Shown here piece after piece: positions 4,402 to 10,724 of a DNA stretch of 10,724 nucleotides. The stretch spans positions 1-10,724 of the forward strand of contig JAHFCS010000031.1 in the NCBI GenBank assembly GCA_023249395.1, written 5' to 3'. The translations under genes and the position numbers were made by a program. The notes beneath the pieces are model-generated. The model was not told the DNA's origin. It did no database searches and worked only from the letters and a program-made list of their open reading frames with translations. The DNA is from Gemmatimonadota bacterium. Lineage in GTDB: Bacteria; Gemmatimonadota; Gemmatimonadetes; Gemmatimonadales; Gemmatimonadaceae. Every line of letters begins with the position of its first letter. The stretch's first letter is position 1.

Positions 4402-6924
4402 ATGACCGCTCCAAACAACCGAGAGCGAATTCTTCCCCGGCTGATCCACGAAGAGGTCAGGGAATCGTTCCTCAACTACTCGATGAGCGTCATCGTCTCA
4501 CGCGCACTCCCCGACGTGCGAGACGGTCTCAAGCCGGTCCACCGGCGCGTGCTCTACTCCATGAACGAGCTCGGACTCGTTCCCGGCCGCCCCTACAAGA
4601 AGTCCGCAACAGTCGTCGGCGACGTGCTCGGCAAATACCACCCGCACGGCGACTCGTCGGTCTACGACGCGATCGTCCGCATGGTGCAGGACTTCTCGCT
4701 CCGTTACCCGCTCGTTGACGGCCAGGGAAACTTCGGCAGCGTCGATGGCGATTCAGCAGCCGCGTACCGGTACACCGAAGCGCGCCTCACGCGAATCGCG
4801 ATGGAAATGCTCGCCGACATCGACAAGAACACGGTCAATTTCGCGCCCAACTTCGACGACCGCCTCCAGGAGCCGACAGTTCTCCCCTCCGCGGTTCCGA
4901 ACCTCCTGATCAATGGATCATCGGGCATCGCCGTCGGCATGGCGACAAACATTCCCCCTCATAACATCGCCGAAGTGGTGAACGCCACGATCGCGATGAT
5001 CGACAATCCGGAAATCACAGTCGCCGAGCTGCGCAAGATTGTGAAGGGTCCGGATTTCCCGACGGGTGGCTACATCTACGGCCGAGCGGGGATCAAGGAT
5101 TACCAGGAGACCGGACGCGGCCGCATCGTGATGCGCGCTCGCGCGGTGATCGAGGAAAAGGAGTCGTCCAACAAGTCGCAGATCGTCATCAACGAGCTCC
5201 CGTATCAGGTCAACAAGTCGAAGCTGGTCGGTGACATCGCCGAGCTCGTGCGCGACAAGAAGCTCGAGGGTATCTCGGATCTCCGCGACGAATCCGACAA
5301 GGACGGGATGCGCATCGTCATCGAGCTAAAGCGCGATGCGATTCCGCGCGTCGTGCTCAATCAGCTCTACAAGCACACGCCGATGCAGTCCACGTTCGGC
5401 GTGATCATGCTCGCGCTCGTCCCCGATTCGCACACGGGACGACTCGTGCCTAAGATCATGCCGCTAAAGGAAGTGCTGGAGCACTACATCGAGCACCGCC
5501 ACACGGTGATCGTCCGGCGGACGCAGTTCGAGCTCGACAAGGCGGTGGAGCGCGAGCACATCCTCGAAGGCCTCAAGATCGCGGTCGACAACATCGACGC
5601 GGTGATCAAGCTCATCCGCGCTGCCGCCGACACGCCGACTGCGAGCGCACAGCTTCAGAAGCGGTTCAAGCTGAGCGAGCGGCAGGCTGAAGCGATCCTC
5701 AACATGCGCCTCGCCAAGCTCACCGGCCTCGAGATCGACAAGCTCGACGCGGAGCTCAAGGAAGTGCGCGCGTTCGTCAAGGAGCTGCGGTCGATTCTCG
5801 CTTCGCGACCCCGCCGGATGGCGATCATGCGCGAAGAGCTCCAGGAAGCAGCGAAGCGCTACGGCGACGACCGACGCTCGGAGATCACGAGTGACGAAGG
5901 CGAGTTCACGATCGAAGATCTGATCGCCGAAGAAGACATGGTCATCACCATTTCCCACTCGGGATACATCAAGCGGACGTCGGTCTCCACGTACCGCAAG
6001 CAGCGCCGAGGCGGGCGCGGGTTGAGCGGGCAGGGACTGAAGGACGAGGATTTCATCGAGCGATTGTTCATCGGCTCGACGCACGACTATCTCCTCTGCT
6101 TCACCGACGATGGCCGCTGCTTCTGGCTCAAGGTGCACGAGATCCCACAGGCGGGACGCGCGGCAAAGGGCAAGCCGATCGTGAACCTCATCAACGTCAA
6201 CCCCGACACGCGGATCAAGTCAATCGTCCCCGTGCGTGAGTTCAGCGACACGCAGTTCCTGCTCTTTTGCACCAGAAAGGGAACCGTGAAGAAGAGCGCA
6301 CTATCCCAGTACTCGAACATCCGCACCACGGGGATCAAGGCCATCAAGATCGAGCCGGGCGACGAGCTGATCGACGTCCAGGTGACAAGCGGGTCGAACG
6401 ACATCGTGCTCGCCACCAAGCACGGCCTCTCGGTGCGCTTCCACGAGATGGACGTCCGCGAGATGGGGCGCGACACGACCGGTGTGAACGGAATCCGGCT
6501 TCGTCCCGGCGACTCACTTGTCGGAATGGTGGTCATCAAGCGCGACGCGACAATTCTCGTCGTGACCGAAAAGGGACTCGGCAAGTGCTCGCACATCGAT
6601 GATTATCGCGTCCAGCGGCGCGGCGGGACGGGAATAATCACTGTCAATCGCACGGAGAAAACCGGCGATGTCGTGGGCGTGATGGAGGTTCTTCCCGAGG
6701 ACGAGATCATGCTGATTACCAGAAACGGCGTAATCATCCGTTCCTCGGTGGCGCAGATCCGTGTGACCGGACGTATCGCGCAGGGGGTGCGGCTCGTCAA
6801 TCTGGATGAAGGGGATGTGCTGACCGCCGTCGCTCGCGTGATTCCGGAAGAAGACGGGGAATCAAACGGGGATGATTCGTCTGCGCCTGAAGACGAAGTC
6901 GAGGCAGTTGCGGACGAAGAGTGA
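4402..6924 (+). CDS. gyrA: DNA gyrase subunit A
   Basis: An 840-residue DNA-cleaving subunit of gyrase (type IIA topoisomerase), which with GyrB introduces negative supercoils using ATP. The breakage-reunion domain covers about 1-500. The nucleophile is Y124 in AAAYRYTEARL (E. coli Y122). The quinolone region KYHPHGDSSVYDAIVRM carries S85 and D89, equal to the sensitive residues S83 and D87 of E. coli. A coiled-coil segment lies at about 355-480. The C-terminal DNA-wrapping propeller begins near 508, with the GyrA box QRRGGRG at 534-540, which marks gyrase rather than topoisomerase IV. A box-like QRRGGTG recurs at 738-744. The last 25 residues are strongly acidic. The start is ATG at 4402; no Shine-Dalgarno is evident. 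gyrB is not adjacent. The next gene begins 24 bases after the stop in the same frame. Confidence 0.98.
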   Translation: MTAPNNRERILPRLIHEEVRESFLNYSMSVIVSRALPDVRDGLKPVHRRVLYSMNELGLVPGRPYKKSATVVGDVLGKYHPHGDSSVYDAIVRMVQDFSLRYPLVDGQGNFGSVDGDSAAAYRYTEARLTRIAMEMLADIDKNTVNFAPNFDDRLQEPTVLPSAVPNLLINGSSGIAVGMATNIPPHNIAEVVNATIAMIDNPEITVAELRKIVKGPDFPTGGYIYGRAGIKDYQETGRGRIVMRARAVIEEKESSNKSQIVINELPYQVNKSKLVGDIAELVRDKKLEGISDLRDESDKDGMRIVIELKRDAIPRVVLNQLYKHTPMQSTFGVIMLALVPDSHTGRLVPKIMPLKEVLEHYIEHRHTVIVRRTQFELDKAVEREHILEGLKIAVDNIDAVIKLIRAAADTPTASAQLQKRFKLSERQAEAILNMRLAKLTGLEIDKLDAELKEVRAFVKELRSILASRPRRMAIMREELQEAAKRYGDDRRSEITSDEGEFTIEDLIAEEDMVITISHSGYIKRTSVSTYRKQRRGGRGLSGQGLKDEDFIERLFIGSTHDYLLCFTDDGRCFWLKVHEIPQAGRAAKGKPIVNLINVNPDTRIKSIVPVREFSDTQFLLFCTRKGTVKKSALSQYSNIRTTGIKAIKIEPGDELIDVQVTSGSNDIVLATKHGLSVRFHEMDVREMGRDTTGVNGIRLRPGDSLVGMVVIKRDATILVVTEKGLGKCSHIDDYRVQRRGGTGIITVNRTEKTGDVVGVMEVLPEDEIMLITRNGVIIRSSVAQIRVTGRIAQGVRLVNLDEGDVLTAVARVIPEEDGESNGDDSSAPEDEVEAVADEE

Positions 6925-6948
6925 GTCATTCAACCGGGGCTGCCACGC

Positions 6949-8067
6949 TTGGAACCACAGGCATTGAACGAGCTCCAATCGCTGAAGACGGCCCTGCGAA
7001 TTGCAGAGGCGGAGCTTCAGCGCGTGCGAGAGGAAGGGGAATCACGCGCTCACCTGGTAGACATCCTCCACGAGGTGATGGGAGATCTTCCAACTGATGA
7101 GATCTTTCATTTTCTAGCGCGTCGGCTGGCGCGTGCACTCCGTCTCTCTCATGCGTCCGTAATCAGGGCGAATCCCGGTGCTCGCACCGGGATTGTCGTA
7201 ACTGCCTTCGAGCAACCGTACTTGCACGACCTGGAAATCGAGCTCGAGCGTTATCCGGAGGTCGTCGCCGCGCTGAACGGCCAGATACCGGTTCTCATTC
7301 CGGATCTGGATTCGTCGCCGCTCTACTCGCAGCTCAGGGACAGCTGGGCCCGGGAGGGGACGCGGGTGACTGTCCGCTCGGTGATGGCGCTTCCATTTCC
7401 AATCGACGGCGAAACGATGGGCGTCTTCCTTCTCCGGCGGACGAGCGAGGAGCCGAGGTTCGATGCGGCCGACGTGGAGTTCGCGTCCACAGTGGTACGG
7501 AGTGGAGTCGCCGCCATTCAGCGGGCAAACGCAATCGAGCTCGCGCGCGCGGACAATCACCGCCTCGAGGCTCTCGCGCACACCGATCCGCTGACGCAGC
7601 TCGTCAACCGTCGCGCGCTGACGATTCGCCTGGTGGCGGAGATGGAGAGGGTGCGCCGATACAACGCACCGCTGTCGATGCTCCTCATCGATCTCGATCA
7701 TTTCAAGCTGATCAACGATACATACGGTCACATCGCAGGCGATGACGTGCTCGCAGCGGTGGCGACAATTCTCCAGTGCGCGGTGCGTGCCGTGGACATG
7801 GTTGCACGATACGGCGGCGAGGAGTTCGTGGTCGTGCTTCCCGAGACGGGACGACATGGGGCGGTGGCATTCGCCGAGCGCATTCGCGAAAAGATCGCCA
7901 CGCACGCGTTCCAGCTCGGCGAATCGCAGCAGATCCATATCACGACGAGCATCGGCGTTGCGACCTATCCGTCGCCGCGACTGGAATCGGTGGAGGATCT
8001 GTTCCGTGCGGCCGACATAGCGCTCTATCGCGCCAAGGGCAACGGGCGTAACCTAGTCTGTAGCTGA
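6949..8067 (+). CDS. Diguanylate cyclase with N-terminal coiled coil and GAF-like sensor (GGDEF)
   Basis: A 372-residue protein that would make the second messenger c-di-GMP from two GTP. Residues 5-40 are a polar, leucine-containing helix likely to dimerise. About 45-195 look like a GAF sensor domain (LVDILHEVMGDL to FASTVVRSGVAAIQRANAI) with no recognised ligand motif. The GGDEF domain is at about 205-370: DPLTQLVNRR (213-222), metal residue D248 in LLIDLDHFKLIND, active-site GGEEF (289-293), and the inhibitory I-site RAVD (280-283) five residues ahead of it. All key residues are present, so an active, product-inhibited enzyme is expected. No TM segment or signal peptide: cytoplasmic. The start is TTG at 6949, with CTG at 6940 possible; the ribosome site is weak. 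It follows gyrA by 24 bases, probably in one transcript. Confidence 0.93.
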   Translation: MEPQALNELQSLKTALRIAEAELQRVREEGESRAHLVDILHEVMGDLPTDEIFHFLARRLARALRLSHASVIRANPGARTGIVVTAFEQPYLHDLEIELERYPEVVAALNGQIPVLIPDLDSSPLYSQLRDSWAREGTRVTVRSVMALPFPIDGETMGVFLLRRTSEEPRFDAADVEFASTVVRSGVAAIQRANAIELARADNHRLEALAHTDPLTQLVNRRALTIRLVAEMERVRRYNAPLSMLLIDLDHFKLINDTYGHIAGDDVLAAVATILQCAVRAVDMVARYGGEEFVVVLPETGRHGAVAFAERIREKIATHAFQLGESQQIHITTSIGVATYPSPRLESVEDLFRAADIALYRAKGNGRNLVCS

Positions 8068-8111
8068 CGCACTGCGGCCTCCCGAGTCGCGCCCCAACCG
8101 AAGCCCTGATC

Positions 8112-9161
8112 ATGAACAAGAATCGCCCCGCGGCGCGAATGCTCTTCGCTCTCGCGCCCCTCGTAACAAGCGCCTGCATCGAGATGTCGAAGGACTCCTC
8201 CAGCGCCGACAGCACTGTTTCACACACGAGTCCTGTCGTGAGCGCGACGCCAGTGAACCAGGGCACGTACGGAATGGCATCGCATGTTCGCTGGCTGTTA
8301 TCGCCCGACAGCTCGGGCATCCTGGTAGTCGTCGATCCCGCCGGAGTCGAGAACGAACCGGTTCCGGACGCGTTCTTTTTCGGAAGCGAGACGCGGAACT
8401 TCCAGGCGCGGATGGACAGCGTCTGGGACGTAACGCCGGCGCCCGATTGGCAGTCGATCGCGTTCTCGCGCGCCTACGTCGTGAGGGGGGCCGAGTCCGA
8501 CACCATTCCGCCCCAGGAATGGATCGTCCTCGCCCGGCGCACGGGAATGGATACGGCAACCGTCATTCAGGGCTCATTCGCTTCGAGCGGAATGTCGATG
8601 GCGCGGGCGATCGCGCAGCCGGGAGTGATTCACATTCCAGCAGACGTCCGTGCGCCGGGTGCAGCCGACGCCGCGGCGCCGCATACGTTCCCCATCGCGC
8701 GTGGATGGCGAGTGCGGTGGACTGTTGACGGCTCGGCGATCGCGCTCGGCAACAATCCGGCGAAAGCGGAGGACAGTGAGGGCTCCGAGTCATGGGCCGC
8801 TCTCGATCCGAATACTGGTGCGTTCCATGGGACGCTGCCGGCGGGCGCACAGCTCGTGGTCCCGCGATGGCTGAACGGACCGATACTCGATGTGTCGGTC
8901 CCGGTTGACATGAGCGGAGCGAGGCCGATTCAGGTGACCGCAGGGAAGCGGACCTACTCGGTCGAGAGCCAGCGCGGTGTGATCACCGCGCGTGAGACGA
9001 CACCGGGCGCAAATGTGGCAGCGACGCCCTTCACGATCGGGTCGGGGAAAGCTCTCGCGGCGACGCGCGGCGGCCGTTACATCGTCGCTCTGGCGCCGAG
9101 GCGCAATGCTGTCGCCAACGAGATTCCAATCGAGGCGGTCGTCTACACTGTGGCGTGGTGA
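8112..9161 (+). CDS. Predicted lipoprotein with propeller-like repeats, function unknown
   Basis: A 349-residue exported protein. The N-terminus is basic (K3, R5, R9), followed by a hydrophobic stretch and the lipobox VTSAC with C22 as the predicted lipidated residue; -3 is Thr, unusual but within the accepted pattern. A Ser-rich linker (about 25-48) follows. The rest contains four TolB/WD-like strands: RWLLSPDSSGILVVVD (60-75), TPAPDWQSIAFSR (108-120), RWTVDGSAIALG (202-213) and ALAATRGGRYIVALAP (314-329). This suggests a partial beta-propeller at the outer face of a membrane. No catalytic residue is recognised. The start is ATG at 8112; no clear Shine-Dalgarno is seen. It lies 44 bases after the cyclase, perhaps in the same transcript, and converges with the CoA-binding gene only 6 bases away. 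Confidence 0.75.
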   Translation: MNKNRPAARMLFALAPLVTSACIEMSKDSSSADSTVSHTSPVVSATPVNQGTYGMASHVRWLLSPDSSGILVVVDPAGVENEPVPDAFFFGSETRNFQARMDSVWDVTPAPDWQSIAFSRAYVVRGAESDTIPPQEWIVLARRTGMDTATVIQGSFASSGMSMARAIAQPGVIHIPADVRAPGAADAAAPHTFPIARGWRVRWTVDGSAIALGNNPAKAEDSEGSESWAALDPNTGAFHGTLPAGAQLVVPRWLNGPILDVSVPVDMSGARPIQVTAGKRTYSVESQRGVITARETTPGANVAATPFTIGSGKALAATRGGRYIVALAPRRNAVANEIPIEAVVYTVAW

Positions 9162-9167
9162 TCGCGC

Positions 9168-9620
9168 CTACCGCCCGATGCGGCGGAGCTCCACCATGAG
9201 GCATTTGTCCTGCACGACCTTGATTCCCGCTCTCGCAAGCTGCTCGGCAGCAGCGTCGTTGCGGATGCCGGACTGAAACCAGACCGCCCCGGGCTTTTTT
9301 GCGATGATGTCGTCTACATGCGCCGGGATGTGCTCGCTGCGACGGAAAACGTCAACGATGTCCACTTCGCCCGGGACGTCCGCCACCTTTCGATAAACAG
9401 GCCTGCCGAGCATCTCGGTGGCGTCAGGATAATAGACGGGGACGGGGATGATCTCGTATCCAGCCATCTGCGCGTATTCAGCGACGTAATAGGCCGGCCG
9501 GTCGTACTCGCGCTTGATCCCGAGCACGGCGATACGCTTGGCATTCTCGAGAATGTTGCGAATGCCATCTGATGATGTGACGAGATTCTCGCGCCAGGTC
9601 TCGTTCTGTTCCGTTGTCAC
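9168..9620 (-). CDS. CoA-binding Rossmann-fold protein (YccU-like family)
   Basis: A 150-residue cytoplasmic protein of the CoA-binding domain family (Pfam CoA_binding_2 type), related to the CoA-binding part of succinyl-CoA synthetase alpha but lacking its catalytic histidine domain. The nucleotide-binding start RIAVLGIKREYDRPAYYVAEY (29-49) is followed by IIPVPVYYPDATEMLGRPVY, the signature VDIVDVFRRSEHIPAHVDDI (86-105), VWFQSGIRNDAAAE and the ending VVQDKCLMVELRRIG. The exact reaction, if any, is not known for the family. The start is GTG (9620-9618), which gives a normal family N-terminus of about 28 residues before the first strand. No Shine-Dalgarno is seen. It is divergent from the lysine-dehydrogenase-like gene and converges on the lipoprotein gene. 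Confidence 0.88.
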   Translation of the reverse strand: MTTEQNETWRENLVTSSDGIRNILENAKRIAVLGIKREYDRPAYYVAEYAQMAGYEIIPVPVYYPDATEMLGRPVYRKVADVPGEVDIVDVFRRSEHIPAHVDDIIAKKPGAVWFQSGIRNDAAAEQLARAGIKVVQDKCLMVELRRIGR

Positions 9621-9625
9621 GTTGC

Positions 9626-9690
9626 GCAGTTAGTCCGTAGTCCGCAGTGGTAGCTACTGCAACGAGCGAGCCTGACCGAAGCATGCATGC
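9626..9690. promoter_or_regulatory. Repeat-rich divergent intergenic region, possible operator
   Basis: Between the CoA-binding and lysine-dehydrogenase-like genes there is a tandem heptamer TAGTCCG (9631-9637, 9638-9644). An inverted repeat GCAGT...ACTGC (9644-9648 and 9656-9660, centred on GTAGCTAC) follows, with an extra direct copy of GCAGT at 9626-9630. The perfect palindrome GCATGCATGC lies at 9681-9690. These could be binding sites of a dimeric regulator acting on either gene, but no promoter boxes are convincing and the function is inferred only from density and position. Confidence 0.3.
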
Positions 9691-9728
9691 GACGGTAGTT
9701 TTCGCGTGTCTCACCCGCTCGACAAAAC

Positions 9729-9733
9729 GGAGA
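9729..9733 (+). promoter_or_regulatory. Ribosome binding site fixing the start of the lysine-dehydrogenase-like gene
   Basis: GGAGA at 9729-9733 lies 9-10 bases before the ATG at 9743 and 15 before the next in-frame ATG at 9749. This spacing favours 9743. It is one of the few clear Shine-Dalgarno sites in the window. Confidence 0.6.
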
Positions 9734-9742
9734 TTTGATCCA

Positions 9743-10724
9743 ATGAGGATGCTGGTTCTCGGTGCCGGCCTTCAGGGCTCGGCATGCGCGTACGACTTGT
9801 TGCAGAACGACGAAGTTACGGAGGTGCGGCTGGCGGACGTCCACACCGCGCTGCCGGAATTCCTGGCGCCCTATTCGGGAAAGCGTCTCATTCCCACGCC
9901 GCTCGACGTGCGCGATCACGATGCGATCAGTGCGCTGATGCGGGAGAGCGACGCAGTAATGAGCGCCATACCCTACTACTTCAATCTCGATCTCGCGAAG
10001 CTGGCGATTGCGGCGGGCGTTCACTTCTCGGACCTCGGTGGCAACACCGAGATTGTCTTCGCGCAGAAGGAGCTGAACGGCGAAGCGCGCATGAAGGAGA
10101 TCACGGTGATTCCCGATTGCGGTCTCGCTCCGGGGATGGTCAACATCCTCGCTGAATACGGCATCAAGCAACTCGATTCGGTGGACGAGGTAAAGATCTT
10201 CGTCGGCGGGCTACCGCAGCATCCCGAGCCGCCACTCAACTACCAGATCGTCTATTCACTCGAGGGAGTGCTCGACTACTACACGACACTGTCGTGGATC
10301 ATCCGTAATGGCGTGCGAACGCAGGTCAAGGCGCTGTCGGAGCGTGAGACCGTGCAGTTCGACAAGCCGCTGGGCGAGCTCGAGGCATTCCACACCGCCG
10401 GGGGCCTGTCGACGATGGCTTCCCGCTACGAGGGGCGGATTGCGTCAATGGAATACAAGACGCTGCGCTATCCAGGGCACGCCGTGATCATGGAGGCGAT
10501 TCGCGATCTCGGGCTGCTCGATCAGGAGCCGATCGAGGTGAAGGGCGGACGAGTGGCACCGCGTGACGTCGCCATCGCGACAATGGGGCCGCACCTAACA
10601 AGGCCCGGAGCGCACGACCTGGTTGCGCTGCGAGTGATCGTACGCGGCACTAGTGCTGGAAAGCCGAAGGAGCTCGGTTGGGAGCTGGTGGATTTCTTCG
10701 ATGAGGAGCACGGCATCAGCGCGA
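9743..10724 (+). CDS. L-lysine 6-dehydrogenase / saccharopine dehydrogenase family protein, 3' end beyond window
   Basis: The first 327 residues of an NAD(P)-dependent enzyme; the frame is still open at the edge. The fold is a Rossmann domain with GAGLQG at 7-12 and acidic D32, then the saccharopine-dehydrogenase-like catalytic domain. Motifs shared with bacterial L-lysine 6-dehydrogenase, as I recall that family, are DLGGNTEIV (97-105), IPDCGLAPGMVNIL (123-136), GGLPQHPEPPLNY (155-167), YSLEGVLDYYT (171-181), EAFHTAGGLST (214-224) and YKTLRYPGHA (238-247). Such enzymes deaminate the lysine side chain to a semialdehyde that cyclises; alternatives within the family include saccharopine reductase-like and carboxynorspermidine-type activities. 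Lysine dehydrogenase is the best match but not certain. The start is ATG at 9743, set by GGAGA upstream. It is divergent from the CoA-binding gene; no partner gene is visible here. Confidence 0.85.
   Translation, partial: MRMLVLGAGLQGSACAYDLLQNDEVTEVRLADVHTALPEFLAPYSGKRLIPTPLDVRDHDAISALMRESDAVMSAIPYYFNLDLAKLAIAAGVHFSDLGGNTEIVFAQKELNGEARMKEITVIPDCGLAPGMVNILAEYGIKQLDSVDEVKIFVGGLPQHPEPPLNYQIVYSLEGVLDYYTTLSWIIRNGVRTQVKALSERETVQFDKPLGELEAFHTAGGLSTMASRYEGRIASMEYKTLRYPGHAVIMEAIRDLGLLDQEPIEVKGGRVAPRDVAIATMGPHLTRPGAHDLVALRVIVRGTSAGKPKELGWELVDFFDEEHGISA

Noticed and set aside
5464..6138. 224-residue minus-strand frame
   Set aside because: Lies wholly within gyrA on the opposite strand; composition is an echo of gyrA codons.
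7114..7938. 274-residue minus-strand frame
   Set aside because: Antisense to the GAF-GGDEF gene, which has full catalytic motifs; no domain is recognisable on the minus strand.
9171..9186. CCGCC...GGCGG hairpin near the convergent lipoprotein / CoA-binding gene ends
   Set aside because: The stem is only 5 bp, it lies within the end of the CoA-binding gene and no T-tract follows on either strand, so it is not supported as a terminator.
9617..10171. 184-residue minus-strand frame
   Set aside because: Antisense to the lysine-dehydrogenase-like gene, whose motifs are clear across the same bases.

Overview
The window is a compact, GC-rich bacterial chromosomal segment of housekeeping and regulatory genes. 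I see no transposase, integrase, CRISPR array, tRNA or rRNA. The style of the GyrA and SucB proteins, several small membrane proteins, frequent GTG/TTG starts and few clear Shine-Dalgarno sites would fit Gemmatimonadota or a related soil phylum. That assignment is an inference, not something the sequence proves.

Layout. Bases 1-498 (minus) carry the N-terminal part of a dihydrolipoyl succinyltransferase (sucB). It is transcribed away from a zinc-lobe medium-chain dehydrogenase (593-1630), whose stop overlaps the start of a 74-residue zinc-ribbon protein (1627-1851). A membrane protein of the mechanosensitive-channel TM-helix type follows (1920-2675) and converges on a small PH-like protein (2707-3012, minus). 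From 3145 to 4270 lies a module of three plus-strand genes: a 38-residue single-TM protein, a 95-residue two-TM protein and an ECF-type sigma factor. Next come gyrA (4402-6924), behind a good sigma-70-like promoter, and a GAF-GGDEF diguanylate cyclase (6949-8067) in the same reading frame directly after the gyrA stop. A propeller-like lipoprotein of unknown role (8112-9161) converges on a CoA-binding Rossmann protein (9168-9620, minus). The right edge holds most of an L-lysine 6-dehydrogenase / saccharopine-dehydrogenase family enzyme (9743-10724, open at the edge).

How they may work together. SucB belongs to the TCA cycle and the lysine dehydrogenase homologue to lysine turnover. gyrA and the cyclase are probably co-transcribed, linking a supercoiling enzyme gene to c-di-GMP production by expression only. 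The part that most resembles an uncharacterised unit is 3092-4270. The two small membrane proteins share a TM segment with an intramembrane glutamate (A-[IL]-V-E-A), both are preceded by the same three short DNA blocks in the same order, and both sit just upstream of an ECF sigma gene with no recognisable zinc anti-sigma partner. They are candidates for membrane partners of that sigma factor.

No gene-free stretch exceeds 300 bases. The longest gaps (499-592, 3013-3144, 4271-4401, 9621-9742) hold the regulatory or repeat elements listed.
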